A stretch of 64,000 nucleotides of DNA from Polytrichum commune (Eukaryota > Streptophyta > Polytrichopsida > Polytrichales > Polytrichaceae). Below the pieces are notes generated by a model. It was given only the letters and a program-made list of their open reading frames with translations, was not told the DNA's origin and did not search any database. Where the stretch lies: assembly GCA_950295325.1 (NCBI GenBank), contig OX485806.1, positions 45,009,169 to 45,073,168 of the forward strand, in the 5' to 3' direction. Position 1 is the first letter of the stretch, and the number at the start of each line of letters is the position of its first letter. This document shows positions 21,841-35,407 of the stretch, piece by piece. A program made the position numbers and the translations under genes.

Positions 21841-22945
21841 ACAATAGATGAATGTCCGGAAATTCCAACATGTAACCTTGTAGAGACGGTGCACAACAAA
21901 TGGCTCCAACAGTCCGGCAACAAGATGATTTGTCTCAATAAAGCGACAGTGGACGATTTGGTCCGTGCATTCATGCAGATTGCAAATTAAAGATCATGGT
22001 TGAAAGGGGGTGCCACTGGTAAAGGCCTTGATTCCGTATCCTTGAAATTGAAGGTTGTTGCCAGATGTGAAGATCCCAAGCTGCTAGCAGATGCCATGAA
22101 GTCTTATCCAGGGGTAGAAGATCTTAACACTAGGGATTGTGCTTTGGAGGGCTCAGAGATGTTTAAGTCCACCAAACGGAAGCTTGACTTGCCAACCGAA
22201 GCCGATTGTGACTCACATCGACCAGACAAAATTAACTACTCCATACCTCGCGTTAACACTCGCCGGGCTAAAAGAACATGCATAGAGGAGTCCTTGAATT
22301 CTAGAGAGCATGGTGTGGCTCATACCACATCCATGTTAGAGAGTGACTGCCTTGCTTCTCAATCGCACATTGCTAGATTGCCCCTAAGCTTGGCCAAAAG
22401 ATGTTGGGCAATGCAAAAATCAACATTGGAAAACATGGCACTCATGCTCCAACTTACAAAGGATTGAAGGAGTTTCATTCCACCAACAATATGGAGCGCG
22501 AGTTTTGGTTTTGCCCCGACGACATTAAACATTGTGTGAGTGGCAACAAAAAAAATATACATTCTAGAGTGGCCTATATTCCCCAACACATGGCCGGTGA
22601 AGATAGGTACCAATCTCTCGAGGGGGGAGGTGTTGGCGCTCGAAGATGCCATGTTCCAATTACTATGTTGTTGGAGTGATAATCAACATCATCTTCAAAG
22701 AGGATATCCTATACCGTATCATAATTGGTGACATCCTGCATTGCACATGCCCAGACTTCACAAAAATGTCATCTCAAGCTTTGGAAAATAAAGGGGAATG
22801 AGTACACTACAAACATCTTTATTATGTGTTTAGATTTCTGTGCAAGGTAGATTACGACAACGATAAGCTTATACACTCTCCAACATATGCGTACAACGAG
22901 CTCATGCGACTACTTGAACTTGCCGTGATATCAAGTAGTTGCCAC
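21841..22945 (+). pseudogene. C-terminal fragment of a MULE-like transposase with SWIM finger
   Basis: The plus-strand frame IDECPEIPTCNLVETVHNKW (from 21844) continues through a stop at 21988-21990 into KGGATGKGLDSVSLKL, EGSEMFKSTKRKLDLP and SHRPDKINYSIPRV. After a frame change come PDDIKHCV, EWPIFPNTWPVKIGTNL and HCTCPDF (~22739), whose CxC with later KHLYYVF fits a SWIM zinc finger. The minus-strand copy at 35408-38138 has the matching blocks SHRPDKVNFSIPRV and FAKQCC. The N-terminal and catalytic parts are missing here. MULE-like is assigned from the other copy plus the SWIM motif. Confidence 0.65.
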
Positions 22946-23102
22946 CCTCTTTAGATGGTGACATATTTTGTGTTGCCCCTTTTGACAATGGGAGTTTCAA
23001 GGGCGTATGGCCGTTCCATGGATGGCATAGATAAGATGTGTGACGGACACCCTTGGTGCACAACAAAAACACCTAATATCCAGAACGATTTTGGATTATC
23101 AT

Positions 23103-24140
23103 TTTAGCATGTGTATGTGAGTGTAAGTGTATAAGTGTATGTGTGTGAGTGAGTGTGTGAAAGTATGAATATGAATGTGTATGGGAGTGTGAGTGTATTA
23201 AAATGTGAATGATAATGTATGTGTGTGAGTATGGGAGTGTGAATGAGAATATGTGTGTTTGTATAAATGAGAATGTAAGAGAGAATGTGTATGTGGGTGT
23301 GAGTGAGAATATAGTTGTAAATGTGAGAATGGAAATGTAAGTGTGGATATGAGAGACAAACCAAAAGCGACAAACTTAGAGTGTGCAATCTAATATTTTA
23401 ATATTAAGGTTTATCATAAATATGTGTAGGAGTGAATGAGAATGTGTGTGTGTGAGATTGAGAGTGTTAATGTGGGTATAAATGATAAACCAAAAGGGAG
23501 GAACTTGGAGTGTGCAATCCCAATGTCTTCACCAAATCCAATGACAAAGGTATGTGTGTGTGTGTGTGTGTGTTTGTATGAATGAAAATGTGTATGTGTA
23601 TGTGAGTGTGTAAGAATGTGTATGTGAATGAGATGATGTGTGTTGGTGTAAAAATGAAAGTGTTAGTGTAGGTATGAGAGATAAACTAACAGTTAGAAAA
23701 TTAAAGTGTGAAACCCAAATGTCTTCACCAAATTCAATGACAAAGGTATGTGTGTGTATGCTTGTGTGAATAAAAATGTGTATGTGTATGAATATAAGTG
23801 AATATGTGCATGTGAGTGAGAATGTATGCGTGAGTGTAAGAATGAAAGTGTTAGTAGGGGTGTGAAAGATAAGCCAAAAGTTAGAAATTTGGAATGTGGA
23901 ACCCAATGTCTTCACCAAATCCAATGACAAAGGTATGTGTTTGTGAATAAAAATGTGTGTATGTGGGTATGAGTGTGAATGAGAATGTATATGTATGAAT
24001 TTGAGAGAGTGTGAATGAGAATTTGTGTGAGTGTGCATAGATGAGTGAATGAGAATTTGTGTGTGAGAGTGTGAATGCGAATGTGTGCATGGATATAAGT
24101 GAGAATGTTTATGTAAGTGTATGTATGTGTGTGTTGCCCA
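23103..24140 (+). repeat. TG/AG-rich tandem repeats with about 190-bp units
   Basis: TGTGTATGTGAGTG-type microsatellite is interrupted at regular distance by a unique block beginning GATAAACCAAAAG and containing ATGTCTTCACCAAATCCAAT and GACAAAGGTATGTGTG. Copies start near 23486, 23669 and 23864, with a weaker one at 23348 and only the microsatellite beyond. Long HTHTHS-type minus-strand ORFs are products of the repeat. Confidence 0.8.
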
Positions 24141-26600
24141 AAATGGTGCACACATGTCAACTTAACACTACTACTACAAAACAACATCATAATGGTGTTA
24201 AATTGAGTTGGCAAGGTGGTAACGAGCGCAGACAATCGAGATTAGGCGTGATTTAATCAGTTTGACTATGGATTAAGATAAGTGGGTGGTTGAATCTTTA
24301 TGATTTTAAGGAAAAAGAAAACAACTTAGTTAATTTAGTTCTAGGGTGAGAATGAAGGTCCCAACCGGTTTGGGCTTAGTAAATTAGCCGATTAAGGTTA
24401 GGCCATTGTGGGTATAAGGTAGGCAGGCTGGTCATTAAGGAGAGAGTGGCTGTTTAAGTAGGTAGGGTGCCGAGGAGAGGTTAGTCTGATCTCAATTTTG
24501 AGGCCAAAGGAACGGCCATATTGGAAAAAAGGGGGATAAGCTAGGGTTTAGCAAGGAGATTGGGAGAGTGGCCAAGAAAGAGGCGGCCGCCGAGGGAGGG
24601 AGGAGGCCAGATACGGCAAGGGAGAAGGCGAGGTTGGATGGACAATGTGGGTGCGGTGAAGTGACACACTGGACTGAAAGGCCGGACCTTGGATGGAGGA
24701 GAAGGGCGACCAACTGGGAAGCCGAATCCAGATGAATTCCGAATGGATTCGGAATGTGTTGCTGGGGGTTGGGTAATAGAATCAATCTTACCTCTGTGTG
24801 TGAATGTGTGAATGTGTGTGTGTGTGTGGATTTGTGTGGATGGGCACACTCTGGATTCTTGAAGGCACCAGGAATCAGGTGGCTAAGGTCATAATGAAGA
24901 GGGGAGGCAGCCGCATTGTGAGACTGATGCAGTGAGGTGAAATTCTCGAGCCCAATTCGGTAGTGGAAAGAAGCATTGACCTGCACCTTGAAGGTGCACG
25001 TGGGGGATTGGCCTAAGGCCAACCCAAATTGATGAACAAGGGTAATGTGGGGGTGCTGCGGCCTAATGAGGCTGGAATCGAAGGCGAGAAGGGTGATTGA
25101 ACCAGCTTCCTGGAAAAGGAGGCAGATGGCCGAGGGAGAGGCGATCCAAGACTAAGCCGAAGGCCAGAAAAGGAGGTTGCCAGCACACTGTGGTGCTGCC
25201 AGAACTGGGTGAGGTGGCCGAGTCCTAACGAGACCGGGTACCAGCAAGGCCAACCTTGGTATTAAGTGAAGGATCAGCCAGGTTAGGGAAGCCTGAGGGT
25301 AATTAATGATGGGCCGGACCAAGGGAGGCCACTTACTCCAACAACCTCGCTAGTTGATAGTTAAGGCTAAAGGGGTTAAGGGAGAATTAGTAGGAAGGAT
25401 TGGGGTAGCACCCCTAACAACCAACGGCATTTTTCAATGCTTGTAATCTCAGTGTTTTCAAAGTGGAATTATTTATGGAAATGTGGCATGTGGATTGTGC
25501 CCACACCAGTTAAACTGTTAGTTTTATAAGTTCAATCCATGTGAGTGCTAAACCTCCACCTGGACTACGACGAATAAGGGTGGGGGTTTAGGGCTCATAC
25601 TTATACAACCATTGCCCCACATACACACTTACATTTCAATGTGACGTTGTACATATTTGTTTTCAATTGAACATTGTTGCATGGATCGATGTTGAGTGTG
25701 TCAAGAGAAGATTGGCATGCAAATAGTAAAAAACAATGCTATGACATGTTATTATAAATAAAAATGCATTAATGTTAGATATAATGTATTTGAGAAATAA
25801 TTATATTTAAATGGACCATATTACCAATGATTTAGGATGCGTGGTGGTCCACAATTATGGGCATTTTATTGAAATGACAAACATGCAATTGAAATATGAA
25901 CTGTCTTATTGTGACAAACATCCAAATAGTTGCATCATCCGTGGGGCATTGCATTTCCTAACGGAAAAATAAACTATTCTATATCCAAAATCATGTGTCT
26001 ACGCATGTCACTATCAAAACTATACGTTTGTTTTACGTTTGCTCTATGTTTTGATCAATGGATGGGAAAGTTGGGCATTTTACCCAAAAAAATGGCATAA
26101 TGATGGGGTTTCCCGTTGTTGTAATAAAAATCCAATGTTTTCCAATGCAAAAACCTCTTTCCATGTAAGGTTTTTTTCAGCCTCTACTGGCCATATGGTC
26201 GAAAAATTAAGCCAATCAAAAATCATTTTTTTATTACCCTTCACACAACATTCTTTATCATCCTCGCAAAACCAAAATTTGTAGGTATGTGGTTGTAGGA
26301 CTAGAATACATTCATCAAATCATTGTAAGTTGGTGCGTGTGTTTATTCTTTCCCACCTTGGCCTTGCATGGATGCCTAGATTGTAATGTTATCACTTTGG
26401 AGTCATGTAGGTTGGTTGGTGGGTGCCTATGCTTGAGATTTGTTTGAAGGTCTGGGTTCAAAATCCTCCAAGGTTTTTTTGAAAGTAATTTATACCATCC
26501 ATCATGATTGAGACTTAAACGGGGTTTAATTGTTGCCCACTGTAAAGTAACTAGAAATATTAATGGATGATTGAATATTCTAACCACATGTGCCAATGTA
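24141..26600. other. No gene recognised
   Basis: 24480-25400 is more GC-rich, with many GGCCGAG and GGAGG motifs but no ORF with recognisable similarity. 25400-26600 is AT-rich. Possibly non-coding retrotransposon DNA; I see no LTR ends. Confidence 0.3.
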
Positions 26601-26615
26601 CAAGCAGAGGATGAT

Positions 26616-26884
26616 GGGAGCTAGACAACTCCCAGTTGAAGATGAATGGATTGGAGTTAGACAGCTCCGCATTTAATGCATTGGAATTAGACCATTCCAT
26701 ATTGAGAACACGTGCACATGAGTTGGACAACTCTCAATGAGGTGCACTGGAGTTAGACCACTCCAAAGTTGGAATTAGACAGTTCCAACTAGAAGGAAGG
26801 ATGGATGAATCCAGTTGGAATTAGATAGTTCCAACTAGAAAATAGGTTGGATGAATCCAATTGGAATTAGACAATTCCAATTGG
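26616..26884. repeat. Array of eight small hairpins with a common TAGAC-like loop
   Basis: Short inverted repeats around (T)AGAC lie at 26616-26633, 26653-26668, 26682-26699, 26720-26733, 26748-26765, 26767-26790, 26813-26836 and 26857-26884. Arms are either GGAG..CTCC or GGAA..TTCC, changing together, and some extend outward (AGTTGGAATT / AGTTCCAACT). Spacers differ. About 240 bp downstream is an AATAAA (27145), so the array may lie in a retrotransposon LTR or a transcript's end. Confidence 0.75.
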
Positions 26885-27216
26885 ACGAATGAGATTGAGT
26901 TAAAAGATGGAAGATGGTTCTAGAATAACCAAAGATAGAAGATTCATAGTAAAACTAAGAGATAGAGCTATGAATAGAATCTTCTTACTATATGTGAAAA
27001 TAGAAAGTAAAAGTAGTGCCTTTGGCATAAGAGGAAGCTCGGGGGAGGAGAGAGGATCTTTTGTCTCTCTCTCCTATGGTCGGGTGGTCGAGCTTAGACC
27101 AAGACCTACTTGGTCTATGATTGTAATTTGACTTTACAAAGAAAATAAACTGAGTTCTTCAACTCATCGTTTTGATTGATAAGTGTTAGTGTGAAAGTTG
27201 GTGAAAAACTTGTGAG

Positions 27217-27562
27217 CTCGGGGGGGGGGGGGGGGTAGTCATTGGTTGGAGTAGCAATATACGTGTGAACAAATGATAGGGTATTTTAAAAACATGGGGG
27301 CAAAAAATTATAAATGGACTTAAGAGTAATATAGGGTATCAAAAATGGCACTGGACATCTTTAAAGTACTATAGGGTATGGAATAATAGGTAATTTGGAA
27401 TTATAAGTAATGCAAGCCATTTTTCTATTAACCCAAAGTAGAAATTTACATAATGATAGCATGTGAAAAAAAAAATTGAAAGTAATACCCCCTATAAAAT
27501 AGTGGTTGTTCGCACCTATATCCTTAATTTTTTAACACACTGCCCCCCCCCCCCCCCCCGAG
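27217..27562 (+). mobile_element. Non-autonomous transposon with poly-G terminal repeats (family 2, copy 1)
   Basis: It begins CTC followed by 16 G and ends with 17 C then GAG. The 8-bp target duplication CTTGTGAG is perfect (27209-27216 and 27563-27570). The 346-bp interior matches, inverted, the element at 39681-40023 almost base for base. No coding capacity. The 8-bp duplication suggests hAT or another 8-bp superfamily. Confidence 0.9.
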
Positions 27563-27950
27563 CTTGTGAGATTTGTTTCACCCACGTAACTCTGGGATTT
27601 TGTTTTAGACCAAAATTTTGCATTGTAATTGTTGGTCTATTTTTGTGCCCTTGGATTATTTCCTTTTTTGGGTTGCGATCTAAGATGGTATCCAAATAGT
27701 GGTTGCCACTAGGTCAAGGAATGTATTTTAAAATTCATGATTGTGTGGTTCTGATCATTTAAAGTAAGTAGGTGTCATGGTGTAATGTTTGTGAAAAAAT
27801 GTTACATGAAGGTTTTAACTAAGTTTAAATGGTGGCCTCTACCAACCATATTCATAGTTTCTCAGTTTGGTTGGGGGTTATTGGGGCAAATGTGAGGGGT
27901 TGGTTTAGGTTTCATGTTGTCATTTGTTGCGAATGAATGCGGACAATGAT

Positions 27951-30900
27951 CTAATGGCAATTTGGTGTAGGTCTTTCTAAAGGGTATTGAATATGGTGGG
28001 GGGGGTGTTTGAGTTGAGCAGAGAGAATTTTGGAAATGTTATTATACATTCCACCTCTTTGCTTTGCAATGATGAAGATGAGTGGTTGGAGTCTCCAATT
28101 GTGTGTGGCAATGGCACTCATGAGGGAGTGTACTTGTCCCATTGGCATTGAATGGCTACTTTTGGAATATCTCATGGTAATATTTAAAATCAATGAATTG
28201 TAGGGAGAGGGTGTTGGAATAGTGTGAAGGGTGTGGAGCATGTGTGGGGAATCCATTCACCAAGAGTTTGTCAAGGTGTGGTTTATGTAGGGTTGGCATT
28301 TATGTGGTGGGGGGGAAATGCAATAGTTGGGGGGTATCATGTTGGGCATTGTGTGTTCAACGGGGTAGTTAAGGATGGAGTTGCCATTCACGAGGCATTT
28401 CTATATTGTGAGATAATGAGTGAATATCATTTATTTAATATGAAAGAAATTTGTTGTGTCTATCTATTTGGAATCATGAATGGTCAGGTGTGCGCATGTG
28501 GCTAGAATTGTTGTCATACCTCCACATTGTGAAAGCTTGGAAAATAATACTATAGGTGGAAAAGAATTTTGTTGGCCAAAAGAAGTGAATTCAACAGTTA
28601 CCCATATATTGACCATTGCAAAAATTGAGGGTTTGGGAGATCTAGATGAGGGTGATGCAATGGATTGTTCCATAGAAAATTGGATAGTGTGGGGTCAAAG
28701 TGCTCATTTTCCAACCATTTCTTGATGGAAGGGTGATTGGTAGTAAAGAGAGGAAGAGGGGGAGGTGAGTGTCAAGGTTGCGGATGGGATTGGGTCGGAA
28801 AATATTACTGTATAAATAGTGGGGGGAGAGGTGGAATATATGGATAGGATTGCCGTTGAAAGTAGTGTCAAGTTGGCTAAGGAGAGGGGGTGAGTAGGTG
28901 TTTGGACTAAGGGGGTAATGAAAAATTCACAATTGAGGGAATGTGTATCCAATAGTGCATATGGATGCATATAAACAACATTGTTTTTGGTTCAAATTTG
29001 TGTATGTATATGGGCTTAAGGGCATTGGAATGGTATTGGAGGTTGTTAAGTGGGAATTACGCAAGGATTTGGATGTGAAGATGGGGTGTGTCAATTGGGT
29101 TGGACTACTCCTTCCAATTGGTGTTCAAGATATGTATATTGTGATCGATTTTGGTTGGTGCATGTTGTTAGTTGTACCCATTTGATAGATTGTTGGGATT
29201 TTGTATGGGGGAACATGTAATTCATTTCCCTTGCATTAGTGGGAGTGATTTGTGCATGTAAACCTGAAGATGTAGTCCTTTGGTGGGGATTTCAAATGGA
29301 AGAGAGTGAGGTTGGAAAGGAGCAATTGAAGTGGAAAATAATGATGATGTCTAATAATGGAGGATAAATTGTGGATTTTAAAAGAGCACATTCATGTTTT
29401 GTTAGTAAAATTGGAAGGTTTCAGGAGGATATCTTGTAGGTATTTTTTGAATAGCTAAATGATTTTCATGTTGAAATTTTCTTGAGGGAATTGTAGTTCA
29501 ATATTTGTGACTGTGGTGTGGTATTGTTGCAATAACCATAGTAGTCTTGGATATAGGATATAGTTGAGTATGGTGCCAAACGCTTTGTGAATATATGCCA
29601 TGGATTAAGAGAGTAAAATGGACTATGGTAGGGGGAAATGCCATGGTTAGGGTTGGTCTTTTTGGTATTGATAGTGAGGTGTGGGATGTTCATCTTGGTG
29701 AAGTTTTTGGATCGTGGGCATGATAATTTTGTGGTGTGTAATGGTAAGGACATTGTTGTGGCCAACTATGTACTTGTCTTTGACAAGGGTTTTTAAAAAA
29801 AAAATTGATGGTAGCATTTTGTGGGGTATCATAATAGATTGCTATATATTTCAATAGTGTTTTTTGAGTCTAGGCAACATTGCTAGTTAATTTTGTAGTA
29901 GGTTTTTGTATGGGTGGCATCTTAATCATCAATGGAGTTGGCGTGGGTAATGTTGACAATTCGATTCTTAAATCCTTGTTCTAACATGTTATTAGCTATG
30001 GTATTGACATAGTGGGTTTGAATGATTAAGGGTATGATTACGGTTGAGATGAATATTCTCAAGTGGATTGTTGTGTGAACTTCATGTGTGGTCTGTGGGA
30101 AGGAGACTATGTGGAAGGTGTGGGGAAAGGGAGTAGGGCAATGTGCGTGGGTGGTGTGTTTAGTAATAGAATATGATGGAAATGATGTAAGGTTTTTTAA
30201 ATGGGTAATGTGAGGGTTTTGTAATATATATTGGAAGCATGGAGAAAATAAAAGTCAATTGTTTGAGCCTTCAGTAAATTGGGGGAGATGTGTGCTGTGG
30301 AGTTTGTTTAAGGTTTTGAATTTTCTTGTTTTCCATGTAGATTCCATAGGGTAGTGTGGTTTGCATTTGAGAGGAGGTGGAGTGGTCCATATTATATTTG
30401 GGTGGGAGGCTTAAGACCGGTGGGAGAGGGGATAATTTGGGTAGGAAGAATTTTTGAAATGTGAATTGAGATGTCAATGAGTTGTAGGATTTGAAGATTT
30501 TGTGAAACGGGAGTGGAAACATGTGGGGAATGGTAGAGTGGCAAGGCCCCCAATTTTGTTAGCAAGGTGGGAAATAACGCCTCTATAGATGTGGCCCAAC
30601 CAATGTACATCATTTAAGGCATTGGTGAGTTGTGTCTTGATCGTTTTTGTGTTGGAGACAAATATTGGTGTTAACCCCATGCCATATAGTTCTTGCTGGA
30701 GATGTGTAATAAGGTTGGGGGTGGAGTTGAGTAATTTGCAAATAACTGGTGAGGCTCACGAGGCATCTATCTACTATAACGTGACCAAAGCCTATGGAAT
30801 GAAGAAGGGGACGGCGTGGATGAAGTATGTGATATATGATAAAATAATTGTGGAGAGCACGTGCATTTTTCTTGGCATTGATGTTGGGAAGGCCTGGAAA

Positions 30901-31960
30901 GCAGAGCATTTTTCTCTCGATGTATGCAAGATATGGTGATAATGGTGTTTCCAATTTAGTGTGCCATCGAGGTAGATATGATTTGTGTAGAGAAGGTGTT
31001 GTGTAGAAAATCCACATTTGCTCACGAGTGATGTGTGGCTTCAGTGATGCACATTTGGGGACTCTAAGGTTAAGGCTTGTCCATTTGTTAAATGATTTTA
31101 TTTTGTAAGTTTTCATTAAATTAGACATCATATGCGTAGGACCCACATGAGTTCTACCTTAGATGTATCTAGGTGATAATAATCAAGCCGAGGCATGAGG
31201 GGTTTTAGGAAGACAATGAATAGGAATGGGCTAAAATGTCACCTTGGATGGTTCCACAAATGATAATGATTGGTTTTGTGGTGCCAAACTATTGGCCTTT
31301 GGAAAAAGTAATGGAGTATGTGTAGATATTTGAAATTGGAAGGATGCCTCTATGGGGTAGCCAAGAGCCACCATGATGGAAAAGAAATGGCATGATCGAT
31401 GAATCCAACAACATTGAATCCAACAACATTTATGACATCTAGATAGTCGTATGTTTTTATTGGGTTGTCTAGCATAAAAGCGACAATGATGATTTGTAGT
31501 TTTCATGTGCAATTGCATTTTTCTTTAAATCTTTTTACGAGTGGATGAAAAATCTTGAAGGTTTCATTATATGTGGCCATACCTTTTGCTAGGGTGCTCG
31601 TGAAATTTTATAGACCGTATTTGCAAAGGGGACTAGGCATAAGAATGGAAGGAAGGTGGAGGTTTTTTTGGGTGCTATAACACATATTTGCTATGTTTCC
31701 ACTAGGCAATTATTTTTTAGTGTTTGTAGAAAAATAAAAGGTAATATTTTTGTGGTTTGAGTAAAAACCTTTGGGATGTTGTCGAGGCCAAGGGATTTGG
31801 AAGAGGTTATGTCAGGTAGGCATTGGTCATAAATTTCTATGTTGAACATGGAAAAAAGATGGATAAAAGAGTTCTCATGTTTTTCAAGGTATAATTCATC
31901 AAAATCATGCCATGGAAATTTCTTTACATGACCACGATTTTAGGTGGTGGAAGTGAGAGC
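27951..31960 (-). pseudogene. Decayed second copy of the dual-endonuclease LINE (RT to C-terminus)
   Basis: Scattered minus-strand pieces match, in order, ORF2 of the LINE at 50471-58447. Before the RT comes WHDFDELYLEKHEN (~31900), then SSKSLGLDNIPK (~31785), the finger/palm block YLDVINVVGF (~31450), GTIQGDIL (~31240) and thumb YLDGTLNWKHH (~30970). At the C-terminus come LQFIDFKYYHEIF (~28190) and, one frame over, LMSAIATHNWRLQPLIFII (~28105), matching the restriction-like endonuclease block of the other copy. Frame changes and stops are frequent. The EEP nuclease part was not recognised. Confidence 0.6.
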
Positions 31961-34900
31961 AAAATGGTTATGGTTGAAAGAAAAAATTCATAGCAGTAAA
32001 TCTCTTCATTGTGATATACAAATTGATTGGTATGAATACCAATTTACAATTTTATCAAATATTAAATGTTTTGATGTTTCTACGAGGTTTAACAAATTCC
32101 AACTTGTATATGGTCTTAGCCTCTTAATGCCTACCAATAAAATTATGCAATTTGTAAAAAAATAAATGAAAACCCAATAAACGGTGAAAAATGTTCATTT
32201 GAATTGCTAATGAAAATACGCCTTGTATCATGATCACTATTGTCCAAATAAACTTCATTTTGGCGATTGCACCTTAAGGCGTTTAAAGGTTTGAAATAAG
32301 GCATTGGTAATTCCAAACATATTGGTGCAAAACTTTTATATTTCAACACTCTCTTCACAAAAACACCATTTCTTTGTTATTGAATAATCATTTCACCCTA
32401 CACTAATGTTGGTCACATTCAACAAAATTGAATTTATAACTCATTTTTCAAAATCCACCATTAGGTGGTAGGTATGAACAATTGTGATGGGAGGGGTTGA
32501 ATGGGAAAAAACTAGGTAACAAATAGCAAAAAGAGAAATAAGTTGATAACAAAGACCAAGCCCATGAAGATACCAAAGAACTAGGTAACAATGAGAAGGA
32601 AGTAGAAAATACCAATGACCAAATGAAAAGAATCATGTGATCAATTGTAGCCAATCATCACATGAATCATAGCCCAAAATAAAGGTAATTGAAACAAAAA
32701 AATTAGCTACATGATAATACTAATCGACCTAGAATATGGAAAAAAATAGTAGGGCAATCAATGTTGTCATCTCAATTAACCATATGAGACTGGAGAAGAG
32801 TCAACAATGAGGTTGTGCATTATAACAGTCATCATCCAAAAATGAAGTTTAGGTATCCATTACATTTCAAAAGATACGGCCAAGGTTTTGGGTAATGAAA
32901 CCATACCAACCTCTAGATGTTGGAACACCGAAGGGGCAACATTCACTTAGAGTCTGACATAGGGATAACCATTTTGCAATTGTTTGCAAGAAAACTAATC
33001 AATGAAATGGTATTGATCAAGGAAAAAAACAAAAAAAAAAACCCAAAATTTGGCTATATGCAAGGTCATTCTAAAAAATGCATTACGAAGGTTTTAGGAA
33101 AGCATAAAAATGACTTTGAGCAAAAGAAAAATGCACGCCAAATGATCTAGAAGGGTAATAAAAATGACTCCAAGAACAAGGAAAATGTCAATGAACCATT
33201 TGATACCCATAGTAAACATACTGCCAACAAATTAACCAAACACGAGGAAATTGTGTACGTTTTAGAAGTGGGCGGCAACACATTCAAAAGCTGCATGGGC
33301 AAAAATGTAAGATTAAAAAAAAAATTTATCTAAAAGTTTGTCTATGGGTTGAACCTCAAATTTGGTGGCAATTCCCTTTATTTTTTTGGTTTTGTGAGAT
33401 CAATGTAAACTTCGCAAAAATGTTTTGTGTGGAGTTTCTCAACTTTTCCTTAAAAAAAACAACACAAATTTTTATGTACCCTATAAAGGAATGGGCGCAT
33501 TGGGTGTTCTATATTTTAGCCATATATGCATGGAAAAATGATGGTGGTTGTTGAAGAAACAAAAAATTGACTCAAGCTTAGGCAAAAATAACCTCACAAA
33601 AGGCGGTAGATAGGATTTGGGAGTTGACCAAAAAATTCTGAATAATATCTCAATCACAATATGGTAGTGAATCATATGAAAGGTCTTACAAAAAAAATTT
33701 GCATGACCAAACACGGCGTCAAAAAAAATTAAACAAAAAATAAACAAGGAAGTTTGGGTGGAAAAATGGTTGAACAATGTCAACTAGAGCATGGTTGTGG
33801 ACCACATGTTCCTATACAACCATGCAAATTAATATATGCTAAATCACTAGCAAAACCAAATTGTTGAAGGATGGTTGGTAAAGGCATAAAACCACAATGC
33901 ACATCAAGGCCAAATGATCTTTGAGGCAAACCGACACATAACAGAGTTGGATGGCGGGCGACGGGCGGTACCGGTCCACCTGGCATAGCATAAAATATTG
34001 CTAATAGATCCAAGAATTGAAAGAAAACTTGGACAAAAGATGGAATGAAGTAAAAACTATCCTTAAAAGGTGTTACATTTTTGCACATGAAGGCAACATT
34101 GGTTTATCTTCAGGGCGGGTGGTGCATTTGGAAGAAAGGTCAAGACCATAGCCTCCAATTACCTTAAAAATAAAGAGAGAGGGGCAACTCCACCCCAAAG
34201 TTTCCATGGATGAAGGATGTATCATATGTTCCAAAATTCATATGTGAAGTTGGAATGGGTTTATATAGTAAGGAAATGGAACAAGTGCCACTACCTCCTA
34301 TCAAAAGTCATGGGTTAAGATAGGGAGCTCATGATATTCTAGTCACTTATTGTTGAGCATGAGCTTTGTGAGGCATTTTATAGTAATTAAATGGATTTTT
34401 GCATGCATGGTTGGCATGAAGGGCCTGAATTGCTGCATGTTTACACCACCAATGCTGAATATTAAAGTTGTTTGTGTTGGTTTGATGTCATGGTAGAAAT
34501 TAGATATGATGAAGTGGACACTAGACATATGTGTGGCATAATAGACTATGTTTTGGTTGTATTAATGATTAATATGTCTAATTTAATTTGGGCAAGTATT
34601 GACAATGACCATGTGTACATATGCATGGGTATTATTAATAATATATTGTATTATCTAAAGGCACACCAAGGTGTCTATATTCTTAAAGTATGTATGCATG
34701 AGTTTTTGTAGGTGCCACAATGTTTTATTATGTTAGGCCATTTGACAACGACGCTAGCATGTGAGCGGTGAGCGGTGAGCGTTGATATGTAAGCCTTAAC
34801 TTACCAAAATGATAAATATCAAAATTAATAATGCTAATAATAATTTTTTGATCTCGACCTTCAATTTATAAATGTAGATTTTGAATATATGGTGAGAGTC

Positions 34901-35407
34901 AAATGAGAATGTGAATCATACAAGACATTGGTGTGAATAAAATAAAAATGAAAAAGGTCAAAAAAATTTGCCATTTATTTATATAAGTAAACAATCTAAG
35001 GTCGATTGTTCCCAACACCAGCAAGGACAAGAAGACGCTCAATTTTGTTGTAGCTTAAACTAGGAGCATGGATGTAATTATCATGCTCACAATGAGCTTT
35101 GCAACCGATACTAAATATATAATATTTGTAGTTCAACCATTGTTCCTTCTTACCTAAAGCTACAATATACATGTTGATGAAATCAACACATGAACAATTG
35201 GGAAATCGCTAATTATAAGGTGGTATTATTTTTTACTAGGATATATATCACTATCTATGGTAAATACCCTACCAAATCATGGGTAAGGGACCTTAGTCAC
35301 ATTTTGAACTTGGGCTTGAACTTGGCGTGCACTTTCCCATTTGTTGCCATGATCAATGCATGATCAATGGTAGGAGCTTTCAAGTTGAGCCGTATGACTA
35401 TGCCATA
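31961..35407. other. No gene recognised; two unassigned ORFs
   Basis: AT-rich. Plus ORF 32917-33150 is lysine-rich and minus ORF 33780-34088 (102 codons, Pro/Leu/Cys-rich middle) resembles nothing I recognise. A triple GTGAGCG lies near 34766. Probably eroded transposon DNA. Confidence 0.3.

Noticed and set aside
23529-24235. Long HTHTHS-rich minus-strand ORFs, up to 208 codons
   Set aside because: Low-complexity translation of TG/AG repeats; no domain and no codon signal.
26440-26480. A T-loop-like GGGTTCAAAATCC
   Set aside because: No matching acceptor, D or anticodon stems around it, so not a tRNA gene.
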